A stretch of DNA of 64,000 nt, taken from positions 13,610,687-13,674,686 of the forward strand of contig NW_025062475.1 of the NCBI RefSeq assembly GCF_000002995.4. Reading direction: 5' to 3'. Made by a program: the position numbers and the translations under genes. Under the pieces are notes generated by a model. That model was not told the origin of the DNA, made no database searches, and saw only the letters and a program-made list of their open reading frames with translations. How positions within the stretch are numbered: position 1 is the stretch's first letter; every line of letters starts with the position of its first letter. Source of the DNA: Brugia malayi. Its lineage: Eukaryota > Nematoda > Chromadorea > Rhabditida > Onchocercidae. Positions 48,501-59,002 of the stretch are shown here, piece after piece.

Positions 48501-51500
48501 ATGGCCTAATACAGTTGACGATATTTGGCTGGCAAATGGTAGCAATAAAATATGAAAAAGATCGTGCAGCAGATATAATTCTACCAAATTATCATGAATA
48601 TGGTAGATTGGATATACCAACTTACTACCAAAGTTATTGGCAAAGTCCTGAAGAACGATTTTATATTGGTTTGTACTTAGTAGGTTTAATCAATCATTGA
48701 AAATTTATCATTTTAATCAGTTGACCACTGACCAATAGTCAATGACCAATGGTCAACTGATTAAAATTTCTGGTTCTCCTCATTTCATCCATCTTTATCA
48801 TTCATTTTCCTCCCTTTTTTCTACCTTTTTTTTTTACATTTCTACATTTTTTTTTTTTTTTGTTCTTATTTATTATTGATTATTAATATGAATTAATTGA
48901 TAAATTTACTTATTGTATTTGTATATTTTATTCTTTATAAAATTAATATCATTAAAACTTAATTACATTGTTGATTAATTAAATCTTTATTTCAATTAAT
49001 TTCAGGTTTATTTGTTATTCAAATATTATGCTTAATTACATCATTTTTTTTATTGTTTGCTTCTTGTTCACTCATTTATGGTGCTCACACTGTAAGTTAT
49101 AACTTTTTTTTTTTTCAATCATTTCAAATTGTTAATTTTCGTAAATTTTTTCAAATGTTTTAAGCAAATATTTCATTTATGACTATTATCTTACATTATT
49201 TGATCATAATAAAACTTAGATTATTGTACTAGAAACTTTTGAAATATAAAAAATACAAAAGAAAATAAACAATTTTGATCAATTATTAAAAAAATTTCAT
49301 TTTAGTATTGCTTGTTTATTTCTCGAGATTCAATGTACAATTAGCGCCATAATCTTAACTAATGTAGCAAGTGCGGAATCTATCAAATATCATAGATTAA
49401 TCTTTTTGCAAATATTTTCTATCCTAAACTAATTAATTTTATTTTTAGTATTCACGATGTTTAATATGGCCATGGCTTCCATGTATGATAGCAAGTATAA
49501 TTTGTACATTAGCATATTGTATTATGTGGTGGAGCGGTGATGTTCGAGACTATTGGCTTGTGCTTACAATTCTTGAAATGATTACTATATTCATTAATGT
49601 TTGCTCATTTTTTGTTTTTTTTTTTTTAAAAAAAAAAAAAAATTACTTCAACTCAAAGCAAAATATTCATTGTTATTGATGAAACTCATCAAAAAAAGAA
49701 AAAAGGAAGAAAATGTTTAATAAAATTTAAAATTCAAATTTAATTTCAATTTGCTTGTTGTTTAAAAAATTTTAAAATAATTTGTTGAAAAATCATTGAT
49801 TCTATGAAAAAAAAAAATGACTTATTGATAGATTGTAATTAATTTCAATAATTCATATCAATTTTTTTTTTTGGCATTATTTCATGCATAAAATGATTTG
49901 ATTATTAAATAATTTTGTTGAACCAAAGAAATAATTTATTTAGTTCTATTAGAAAAAAAATTTTTAATTTATTTTTATGAGAATAAAACGAATTTAAGCT
50001 TTTTTTTTTCTTTTTTTTAGGTATATTGTGCATTTGTTGTATCATTGTTCTATCGTTATATTAGCAATAATAGTAGAAAAGAACGAACAACACGTTATAG
50101 GCCAAAAATGTACGATGAATTCAAGAAAGATAATAATTATTATATCAACAATTATCTTCCTGGTTCGTTAAATTTCGGAGAATATTTTAAAATTAAGAGA
50201 GAGAGAGAGAGAGGGAGGAAAAGTGATAAGAATTTGACATATAATTTGGTGACACTTTTAAATGACGTTGAGATTAAAAAGATCCAAGAAAGTGATGACC
50301 AATCAGGTGATGACATAATGATGATGACGATGATAATGATTGATAATGATAGTGATGATGATGGGTAATGATGATGATGATGGTGATGGTGATGATGGTT
50401 GATAATGATGCTGATGACAATGAGGGTGCTGATGATGGCGATGATGATGAATGATGATGATGATAATACTTGATAATGATCGTGATGATGATGGTTGATG
50501 CTGATGATTGGTAATGATGCTGAGGTGATGGTGATGATGATGATGATGATGATAATGATTAGTGATGACGACTAATTATGACTATTATCCGAATATCATG
50601 TTGAGATAAATAATTTTAGAAATCTAAGTATGATGTGCAATTGTAAATTAAAGCATTTAATTTTTTTTTTTCCGTTACAGAACTGGAACATCCTATAAAA
50701 TCAGGTTATCGGAAAAATGATTCATTACGACGTGATCAGCATAATCGGCGACAAGATTACACGTTGGTGCAGCAATCAGTTCCAACTACTCCAATGCAAA
50801 CCCGAAAAACAACTTTTCCGGATGATTTAGTTTCTACATGGGTCAAAGAACAACAATCTCTAAGTATGATCTTCTAACAATATTTCATTCATTTCAAAAT
50901 CTGGCAGAAAAAAGAAGTGGTGGTCGAAATTGATTAAAGAAAAATGAAATTTAATTTTAAACTAATTACAGAAGACATACCAGATCATGCTAACAGTGAA
51001 CCGATCACACAACAAAAACCAGAAGATATTTATTCATTGAAGGTAAATTCTTTTGAAATAATTAATGATTTGTTAGAAAACTATTAACTTTAATAATAAC
51101 ACTTTTTTTTAATCAATTAAACAAATTAGACATTTAATCAATTAGATAAATTATTCAATCAAATTAGATTTCGATTGAATTTTTTACAAAAGAAGAATGC
51201 CCAGCAAAGTTTTTTGTAAATTAAACAAAAAAAAAAAAAAAATATTCTCAAATTAACTTTAAATTGAGACAAATTTATCATTGTAGCACTCATATTCTGT
51301 ACCATCAATTAATGCGAAAATCACAGATGCTAAATGTTGTCATCGTCATCGACACAAGCATTGTCATCGTCATCATCGTCATCATCATCATCACCATCAT
51401 CATCATCGTCGTAAACACCGGTGATTAATTTATCATAAACTGGAATTGTGAAATTTGTTAAATTAGCAAAATTTGCTACTACCTAATTCACTATTATTTC

Positions 51501-53761
51501 ATTTCTTAGCTCGAAAATTAAAAAATTTCAAAAAAAAGAAAACTAAAAAGTTATACTCAAAAAAAAAAGAAAAATTAAAATTTCAAAAAGTTAATTACAT
51601 CAGAAAAAAGGAAGTGAAATAAACTATTTTACTAAAAGTTAGATTTGAACGCTTTTGTAAAAAGTTTGTTTATTGTAGGTCAGATTCACGACGACGTGAT
51701 GATGATGATGATCACGGTGATCATCGAAGAAGTTCATCACGACATCGTTATCGTTTCCCTTCTCTAACAAGTAGTTCTGGATCAGTGAGCACTGATTACT
51801 CAGGTGATAACTATTTAATATTATAAATAAAATCTTATTATTTTAAAAATTTTATAATCTATCTGAGATAACTTTTAGAGAAATAATTTATTGAAAAATA
51901 GTATCCTATAACTAACTACAAAAAAAATAATTTTTTTTAAATTATTAATAGATTTAAAATAAAGAGAGAAATGCACTTCATATTATGTTAAATCGTTTAT
52001 CTCTTTCAATGCTTACCTTTGACCTTTTAAGATGATACTGATAGACAGGAAGATTTCTTGCATGTGCTAAAAAAAAAAAAAAAAAAAAAAAAAAACTAAT
52101 AGCTTAATTAATTAATCAATAATTTTGCTTAATTTTGTAGTAGTTAGTAGCGTACGCTTATAAACCGTAATACGTTATATTTTAGGTTGAAGTTTAGAAT
52201 TTAATATTTGCAGATAACTCATATCTTGTTAGACGTCGATCACGAAATCTTGAAGATAGCAGTACGACAACAGATGAACATAAAATATCTGAAGGTTATT
52301 ATAGGTCACTGAAGACAAAATTTGAAAATAATCACGGTGATTCTCAGCGATTTAGAGATCATCGACACGGATCACGGAAATTAAAACGTAATCAGTATGA
52401 TGAGAAGAAGTTAGCATTTCATTCTTATTTCAATTAAACATTTTAATTTGATCATTCCGTTCCGGTTACGATAAAAAATGAAAATAAACATATCATTTTT
52501 TAACATCAAATAGAGTTAATATTTGATTATAACACTACATTAATCTGTCAAATAACTATTCGAATAATTTTTCAAATTATAATCGATCGATTTTTCTCTC
52601 ATTTCTTCTTTCCTTTGCAAATTGATTACATTTTATATTTGAAAAACAATGTATTATCTTACAATGAATTCAATTTTTTTTAAATTGAAATTTTTATTTA
52701 TTTATTTATTTTTTTTTTTTTTTGATAATTTAATCCTTAATTTATAGAAATTCCGGTAACGCTTCACCAACTGTTGCAGTACAAACAGATTCTGTACTAG
52801 CACATTGGCCTTTAGATCCACAAAAAGGATTAGCACTTCCGCAACAAATTATCATTCCACCATCAAATGGAAATATTGGCGCAGATGGTCGTCCACAACC
52901 GCAAACATATCAAATTAATTCTGAAATAAGAATTTCATATGATCAAAATGGTAGACCTCCAATATCACATGAGATTTCTGCTTTGTCCAAGAAGGTCGAG
53001 AATGAGCAACAACAATTTACTCCAGTATATCATCAATCTCGAGTTTGTTCTTTTTTTTTTTTTTTTTTTAAATATATTTTTAATTTTTTATCTGAAAATA
53101 AGATGGAAGTGTGTAGAAGTGAAATAATGTAAATAGCATTGTAGCATATATAAAAGCTTTATGTTGTTACATAGATTTTTGTTTGAAAATAATTTCACAT
53201 TTGAGTTGTTTCTTTTCAGATTTAGAAATTTTAAAAAGTATGAATACTTTAAAATTTTATAATCAATGTACTGAACTGTAAGAAAAAGCAACAATTTCAG
53301 TAGCTCAATCTCATTTTATATTCCTTTCTTTTTTATTATTTTTTACATAGTTTAATAAAATAAAATTAAAAAAAAAAAAATAAAATAAAAAAATAAAATT
53401 TGATTCAAACTTTGATAGTTAAACTCATCCAATAAAACAAAAAGAAAAAAACAAGCATGCAAGAAACATTTTAAATACTAAAGCATTTTTAAATTATGCT
53501 TGAATCAACTGAGAAATGATAGTAATTCTGGTATTAATACTATTACTTGTAATGAAATGAGTAAATTCTCAAAAATACGTATAATTTCAAATGAATTGAC
53601 CTATAATAATCATTTTAAAAAATTCTGCATTAATTGCTTATTTAGCTTTCCTAATTCGAAGCTTTTTAAAAATCCCAAAAAAGCATTTCTACTTCTCAAA
53701 CAATAACTTTTTCTCATTTAAAATTTAATTTCAGCCTTACTCAGTCACTTCTATTGTATGA
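45474..53761 (+). CDS. Four-span membrane protein with three alternative first-span exons
   Basis: Constant exons: 49006-49091, 49449-49598, 50021-50162, 50681-50863, 50972-51042, 51287-51420, 51679-51803, 52214-52409, 52748-53042, 53735-53761. They join in frame to TGA 53759-53761. Upstream are a likely N-terminal exon (about 45474-45522, KEVWQSIRVFAGTLKM) and three alternative exons. With one alternative exon the protein has about 520 residues plus the N-terminus: span 1 and an extracellular loop (alternative exon), span 2 (LFVIQILCLITSFFLLF), span 3 (PWLPCMIASIICTLAYCIMW), span 4 (WLVLTILEMITIFINVY), then a long cytoplasmic tail. The small tetraspan layout recalls the insect pasiflora/DUF4728 type, but I cannot assign a family. 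The 5' end is unresolved: no ATG opens the first exon's frame except the terminal ATG|GT. Confidence 0.7.
46075..46228 (+). CDS. Alternative exon 1 of the tetraspan gene (Cys-rich loop form)
   Basis: TTTTAAAG|GTTTAT to CAGG|GTACGG, 154 nt, phase 0 to phase 1. It encodes VYSLASLVLFGWQLNVISS, the first membrane span, and a Cys-rich loop (CQTVTMSQANLQCEYWCPC). It is homologous in its first 20 residues to the exons at 47131 and 48497 but has a different loop. The length is 1 modulo 3, so it can only replace the other two, not add to them. A 13-bp tandem motif (GTTAACGTCACGT at 46000 and 46017) precedes it. Confidence 0.7.
47131..47302 (+). CDS. Alternative exon 2 of the tetraspan gene
   Basis: TATATTCCAG|GTATAT to TACCG|GTATAA, 172 nt, phase 0 to phase 1. 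It starts VYCIVQFALFSWQSYAIKYY and ends TSQTIFYTG once joined. It aligns without gaps to the exon at 48497 (same length). Its 5' splice site is the first unit of a 30-bp tandem array, so the intron carries about 14 copies of the donor. Confidence 0.8.
47287..47716 (+). repeat. 30-bp tandem array copying the donor of alternative exon 2
   Basis: Fifteen units at exact 30-bp spacing, TTTTCTATACCGGTATAATT plus TTGATGACAA; the last is degenerate. The first unit is the real end of alternative exon 2 with its donor (TACCG|GTATAA). TACCGGTA is itself a palindrome. All three frames on both strands are largely open because the unit is a multiple of three; those frames are artefacts. Confidence 0.95.
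48416..48456. repeat. GA microsatellite before alternative exon 3
   Basis: Interrupted (GA)n run ending 40 nt before the acceptor at 48496, replacing the usual pyrimidine tract. Confidence 0.85.
48497..48668 (+). CDS. Alternative exon 3 of the tetraspan gene
   Basis: TTGTTCAG|ATTTAT to TATTG|GTTTGT, 172 nt, phase 0 to phase 1. It encodes IYGLIQLTIFGWQMVAIKYE, then an acidic/aromatic loop ending SPEERFYIG. It aligns ungapped with the exon at 47131 (shared Y..Q..F.WQ..AIKY and Y..Y..S...FY.G). A GA tract lies 40 nt upstream of the acceptor and a strong inverted repeat 41 nt downstream of the donor. Confidence 0.8.
48710..48767. repeat. Perfect 18-bp inverted repeat after alternative exon 3
   Basis: ATTTTAATCAGTTGACCA (48710-48727) pairs with TGGTCAACTGATTAAAAT (48750-48767); the loop is 22 nt and itself contains GACCAAT twice. 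It begins 41 nt downstream of the alternative exon 3 donor, so it would form in the pre-mRNA. Confidence 0.9.
50280..50565. repeat. GAT-rich trinucleotide tract
   Basis: Degenerate (GAT)n/(GATGAT)n sequence in the intron between exons 50021-50162 and 50681-50863. In the frame of the upstream exon it would extend the protein with Asp/Met-rich residues to a stop at 50366-50368. Confidence 0.85.
50681..53761 (+). CDS. Tetraspan gene: cytoplasmic tail exons
   Basis: Seven exons encode a hydrophilic tail: LEHPIKSGYRKNDSLRRDQ; a His/Arg-rich stretch in exon 51287-51420 with ten consecutive His codons; an Asp/His/Arg/Ser stretch (RRRDDDDDHGDHRRSSSRHR); SRNLEDSSTTTDEHK; and a Gln/Pro-rich segment. 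The last eight residues, PYSVTSIV, end in S-I-V, which fits a class I PDZ ligand. The His-rich segment could bind metal or simply be low complexity. Confidence 0.75.
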
Positions 53762-54828
53762 ACAATAACTATTGCTATTTATTATTTACATATATTTCAA
53801 TATTTCATTTGTAAGTTTTCGTTTTTTTTTTTTTTTTTTTTCTTTTTCATTCTTAAATAATTCATTTCAAATAATATAACGGAATATTTTGGGAAAAAAA
53901 GAAATAACATCAAATTGGAGGAATATTTAAAATGAACATTTATTTGTAAACGTAAATGAAACGTGTAACGTGTATTTTCTCTTCAGCAGACTTCAATTGG
54001 CATTTAAATTGGAACACGTGATAAAGAAGTGTGATAATTTGTGGTAAATAAATTTAACTTCCTATGACATTTATGTGTATAAATTAGTACAATTCTACCA
54101 TTGTATTTTTGTGAATGTTAAAAATTAGTATGAAATACTCAAATTCACTTCTATATTATTAATTTTAAAATTTTTGAAAACAAAATTACTTAATTTGGTA
54201 ATGGAAAAGAGAGAGAACATTTTAAAAGTTAAATCGGTCGGTGAGTGATAATGAATCAGTCAGTTCACATATATTGTATTATCATTGTTGTAAACATTGA
54301 TTGTCATAATAATAAACATATATCTCTTAAATTAATAAGTTATTCTTATCAGACAAAATATTCATTCAACATGGATAGATAATTGCTTTTCTTAGTTATT
54401 TACTTCTGATTAATTAATTACCTCTAATTAATTTAATTCATTAGAGAGAAAAAATTCAGTAACGATTGTAAATAATAGTTGGAGAATATATGATGAAAAC
54501 AATGATTGATTAACGTGATTACGTGATTTGAGTGATAGTTTTATTATGCATAAAAAAAATAATCTTGACGTTTTCTAAATGCAAATAGTTGATCGACTGA
54601 CTAATTGATTGATTGATTGACTGACTGATTGAATGCAAAATTGTATTTCTAATTTTGAAATTAATTTTTAAAGGAAAATTTACTATATTATACACGTAAA
54701 GATTAGACAGATATCACGTATGCATATGGATTAGATAAATTACAAATTAGTGAAACGATTTAATATAAAAAAATTCTGCATGCTTTCTAGTCAACAAAAA
54801 AAAAGAAAAGGAAAAACAGAATTGAACG

Positions 54829-54905
54829 AACCACGTGCGAGAATGACGTCGGTTAACGTTGACCCGTGTATTAAGACGACGCACGTTGTCAACGTGTGAA
54901 ACGTT
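54829..54905 (+). promoter_or_regulatory. ACGT-core cluster upstream of CCDC134
   Basis: Within about 75 bp are CCACGTG, TGACGTC, GTTAACGTTGAC, GCACGTTGTCAACGTGTG and AAACGTTC. ACGT cores with CCACG or TGACGT flanks are bound by bZIP factors, including those of the ER stress response. As CCDC134 is a secretory-pathway protein, stress-responsive control is a reasonable inference, not a demonstration. Confidence 0.4.
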
Positions 54906-55290
54906 CAAAATTAGAACCAACCGATTCTAGGATGAGAATTGCATAGTGTCTCATTGGATTGTTAGAAAATGGAACGCATCTGTTCGTGACAGTCTGCAAA
55001 TCCGGGTGGCTCTACCGGAATGGATAACGGTATTAGTGTGTATGTGTGTGTGTGTACGGTTGGTGCTGTAGCGGATTACCGTGGGTCCGGTGGATACTGT
55101 AGGCATAAAATGATATTCGAAATGAATTATTGAAGTATGAACAAATAGGTAGCATTATGTAATGTTGATAATATTTTTTTCAATGGAATTAATTAACTTA
55201 ATTAATGAATGGAATTAGATTCATGTATGTCATTAAATTGATTATTGTAAATAAAGTTTAAACGAATATGCTGCTAATTTGCATAAATTT

Positions 55291-55300
55291 ATTTCATCAG
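55291..55300 (+). other. Probable trans-splice acceptor of CCDC134
   Basis: ATTTCATCAG ends at 55300, giving a 42-nt leader to the ATG at 55343. An upstream in-frame ATG (55268) lies before this acceptor and would be lost from a processed mRNA. Confidence 0.5.
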
Positions 55301-55342
55301 GTTAATTGGCTTACACGAAAAAGAAGGCTATTTTATGAGATA

Positions 55343-57545
55343 ATGTTGAATTTGAATTTACATTGGTGGCCGCTTCTAATAAATTTAGTGTTAATTATCA
55401 ATGGAAAATTGGAAGAAAAACATGTGGATAAACACAATGAACAGCATCATCATTTTAATGTTAGTGATTTGAATGACGAAAAGCATAAAGCATATGATGA
55501 TCACGATGATATATTCGGAGCGAAAATGTGTAAGACTTTTAATGCTTCCATTAAGCTACATTACTCTTTTAATTTTTTTCACTTAAACTAAGCAAAAGAA
55601 TCTTATATGCGCTAATTTATTTTCCAAATCCAGTACTAATTAAAAAGATGTCATACTTTGCCTCTGAATTTCATCTTTTTTTTTTTGTATAATATGTTAT
55701 GCTGTTTAAGCCGAATAAAATTTTGCATAAAGAAACTAAAAATTATAGATACTAGCTGATATGTGTTAGCTGAAACATCAAATTATCCACTGTAGAAATT
55801 GATTAAATTTGCAGGTAATTAGCTTTGTTGGATTCATCGAAAAAATGATATCGTTATTAAAATTCATTTAGAAATATTAAAAATAATATTTTTTAGATAG
55901 AACGCTTTTTTCGGTGAAACGTCGTGAACATTTAAATGCAGTGAAAAGCTTAATGGCTTTGGATGAGAAGAAACGGGAGAAACTTCTTCTTGAACTAGTG
56001 CTTAACATCATTAAAGTTAACGTTGCTTAAATTTTGAAAAATCTATCATCTTACACATAAATGTTTTGCTTTATTCCGTGTGAGTGAATTTTGAGTGAAA
56101 CAGAATTGCATTAATTAATTTGTTACCTTAAATTTTACAAATTTTGTTTGAATTAGATTCTTTTGCTTAGTTTAAGTTCTGGCGACATGTACAGACTGAA
56201 ACTGTTGGAATTAGAGACGAAAGTGAAGAAGAAATGTTTGTGAGATGAAGTTTGTTTTGTTTAGTTCTTTTTTCACTGTTTTTGTGTTACAAAAGGGTTT
56301 CACTAAGAGTAGATTCTGAGCACTGAATAATTACCGAAATAAGGATTTTTCATAAGGTATTTTTTGGTGGTTTTTTTGCGAAACTAATTACAAAGCTATG
56401 TTAGAGAATTTGTAATCTTGTGTAATGTGGAAAAATACAAAATTAACTATAGGTCATGGGTAATGCAAAAATTGTTATTGAAAAAGCCAACTTCAACCCA
56501 AATGACACATTCCCTAGTGAAGAACAGAGCAGTTTGAGGGATGCTATTGGAAATATTGTCGAAAATACAGCTTTTTACAGCAATTTGGTACTGTATTTTC
56601 CTACAGTACTGCTCGACAGGTAGAAATTAATCTACTTTGTTTTGCAGATTGTTATGCACATTCGATTTGCAAAATTTTGAATGTTTTTAAACTTTTAATC
56701 TTTTTGTTATTTTAAAATCCTGATTTTTTAAAATTTATTTTGCTGTTTTAGTAAGAAAGGAAAAGAGAATAGCAATAGAAATTTATCTAGCTTCTCCAAT
56801 TTTTTTAAAGATGATCGGCGTGGCGCACATTAGACGATATTTTAGATACTTTTATTGGAAGTATACTGAGTAAAAGAACTTTATCTTGAAGAACTGGTTT
56901 TTTGATTACAGAGATGAAATTTTCTGAATTACTTTATGTTTTAATTGAAGTAGGATTTTTTTGAAATTTTATTTCACTTACCAACATATTTCAGATATAA
57001 AAAGGATATTGATTGGCAATTGCTCTTTGCTTGGGCTTATAAATTTACAATAACGTCACGATTGCATGATGACGTCGCGGAAAAATTGTTGGATTTGGCT
57101 GGACAACAGTTAGAAATCATTCCAAGGTTATTTGATTTTATTGTGTAGAAAATCTTCTTTTTCGGGCAAATGAAATAATTTGTGGAAATAATTTAGTTGT
57201 TGTGATTGAATAGTTGTTGCTTTACATCCATATGTTAAAACATCTGTTACAATATAATAATGAATGCTTAGTGCCATGTAACGTATACTCCAGGACAGTG
57301 GAATAGTTTGCAACAATCATAAAGACTTCGCCAACAGAAAAGTTGTTCTAAACTTTATTTTGTTTTGAAATTTTAGGCGAGATGATTTCCACAATCCGTA
57401 TGATAGAAAAGCGATAAAGGAAGAATTGCAACTGGAATCATTACGGAAAATGGAAGAAGCGATAAGGAAAAAACAAGAACAAAAAAAATTGGACCGCAAA
57501 AAAAAGAAAACGAAGAAACCATCATTATCGAGGACTGAACTATAA
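55343..57545 (+). CDS. CCDC134: CCDC134 orthologue (secreted/ER protein), 257 aa
   Basis: Exons: 55343-55529, 55897-56015, 56453-56619, 56995-57126, 57377-57545; they join in frame to 774 nt. The N-terminus (LNLHWWPLLINLVLIING) is a signal peptide. A His/Asp-rich linker follows (about 25-62), then the conserved core: YRTLFSVKRREHLNAVKSL; SLRDAIGNIVENTAFYSNLV, matching the VVENTAF block of vertebrate CCDC134; and a W-x-L-L-x-x-W strand. A Lys/Glu-rich C-terminal helix ends RTEL. The vertebrate protein ends in a similar KDEL-like QSEL and works in the secretory pathway, in connection with the ER chaperone GRP94/HSP90B1. RTEL should serve as the ER retrieval signal. The acidic N-terminal insert makes this protein somewhat longer than the human one (229 aa). 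Confidence 0.88.
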
Positions 57546-58958
57546 TCCTATTATTATCGTTTTGCTTTGTAAGCCCTTTGTTGTGATTCTTTTGAACTTA
57601 TTTTTATGTTCTTAAAAGGTCTGCAGAAAATAAACACTGATGGAAATTTTTTTATTAAATATAAGTTTAAATTAGGATTCAGATTGTTTTCAGAAATGTC
57701 GGAAGAGAATGATCCACTTTTAGTCTTCTTCTCTATTATTGCACAACTGAGGCGCTTAAATTTGGATTTTTAAAATCAGAATGGATAAGAAGTTAGTTTT
57801 CTTTTAAATAAGGATTACTGGAATATCCAAATCTTTGTAAGCTTGTTTGTTTATTCGTAGTTGTTTATTCGGGTTATTTGAACTTCGAGTATTGATTTAG
57901 CTGGAAATTAGGGAATATAATGCAATATGAATATCTCGAATTCTCCGAACGAGACTAGGCTTAAAGTTCCGTCTTAATATTTTGTTAGTACTGCTCTTCA
58001 TAAATTTATATGTTAATAAGTAGTGCAGTATATTTTTAGTAAATAATGTGGTTATATTTATCCGATTTTAATAACTGAAGTTAATTGTCCATAATTTTTC
58101 AAAACTAATCTGTAAGTATTCATAAAGTACTGTTCCTTCCTGTTCCCGATTAATTATTATTATTTTTTTTAATTATAAAGTAAAGATAAAATGAGTGGAA
58201 TGATGAAAATGTACTCTTTAATTGTTAGTTCATTGAAAATCCTTACTCTTTCAGCATAAAAATTGCTGATATTCATTGCTTTTCGTAAGAACTTTCTAAC
58301 GTTTTTGTGAATATAATTCTTTGAATTTTGCTCATTCATTATTTTGTAAGTATGTTTGTTCATTTCTTATTTTTCTTTTTCTGTTATTTATTGATGATTT
58401 TTTTTTTCTGGTGATTATATGCAATTTTATGCACTTTCCATTTTTATTGTACAAATTGCTTCAAGATAGACACGAAAAGTGGATAATGTGGAGTAAAAAA
58501 AGTTATGCAGGAATATTGAGTTTACAGTGTTTAAGGTAGATTTCTCAACAAATATTGTAAAGGATAAGTGTGAGATAAGTTTAAATAAAAGAAATATAAA
58601 AAACGGAATAAAGTTTAGGAGTTTAGGATATGTTATTATACCGTTTCAAAAACAAGACATTTATTTTAAATTATGATGTAAGTGTTTAAATCATTCGAAA
58701 ATTTTCAATGATATTGTATGTGTACATTTTATTTCATTTTATTACAGCATGAAGCACACTTAATTTTGCCATTGCTATGTCGTATTAATTTTTGTTTCGA
58801 AATACTATTAATGAGAAGTGAATTTTGTCGTTTTACTGGTACTATCACCGAATGAATGAATTCCTGTTCATTACTGATAGTTTCAAAGAAAATAAGGAAT
58901 TTTCATATCCTTGAAGTTTTATTTGAATATATATATTGTAGATGAAGCATATTTTCAG
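57546..58958. other. Region between CCDC134 and ZFAND1
   Basis: Includes the CCDC134 3' UTR with an AATAAA signal at 57629-57634. The rest is moderately AT-rich with no exon I can support. The frames at 58169-58363 and 58321-58539 lack splice support or motifs. Confidence 0.6.
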
Positions 58959-59002
58959 ATGAATTAAATGTACTTTCATTTATATTGCTTTATTCAATAA
59001 TG
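58951..59002 (+). promoter_or_regulatory. ZFAND1 leader with two upstream ORFs
   Basis: An acceptor ATTTTCAG ends at 58958. The presumed leader then starts with ATG AAT TAA (58959-58967), followed at once by a 10-codon ORF (58968-59000, MYFHLYCFIQ). Its stop TAA overlaps the ZFAND1 ATG by one base (TAATG at 58998-59002). This arrangement would force leaky scanning or termination-reinitiation. It depends on the acceptor being the true 5' boundary of the mRNA. Confidence 0.5.

Larger units (their letters stand above)
53762..55300. other. Intergenic region between the tetraspan gene and CCDC134
   Basis: From 53762 to about 54800 the DNA is AT-rich 3' UTR/intergenic sequence with AATAAA signals (54046, 54310). 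From about 54820 to 55100 it becomes richer in G+C, with CCACGTGCG, TGACGTCGG, GTTAACGTT, CACGTTGTCAACGTG and a TG microsatellite (55038-55057). This looks like the promoter of CCDC134. Confidence 0.6.

Noticed and set aside
58169..58539. Frames between CCDC134 and ZFAND1 on both strands
   Set aside because: Phe/Leu-rich AT sequence without motifs or paired splice sites.
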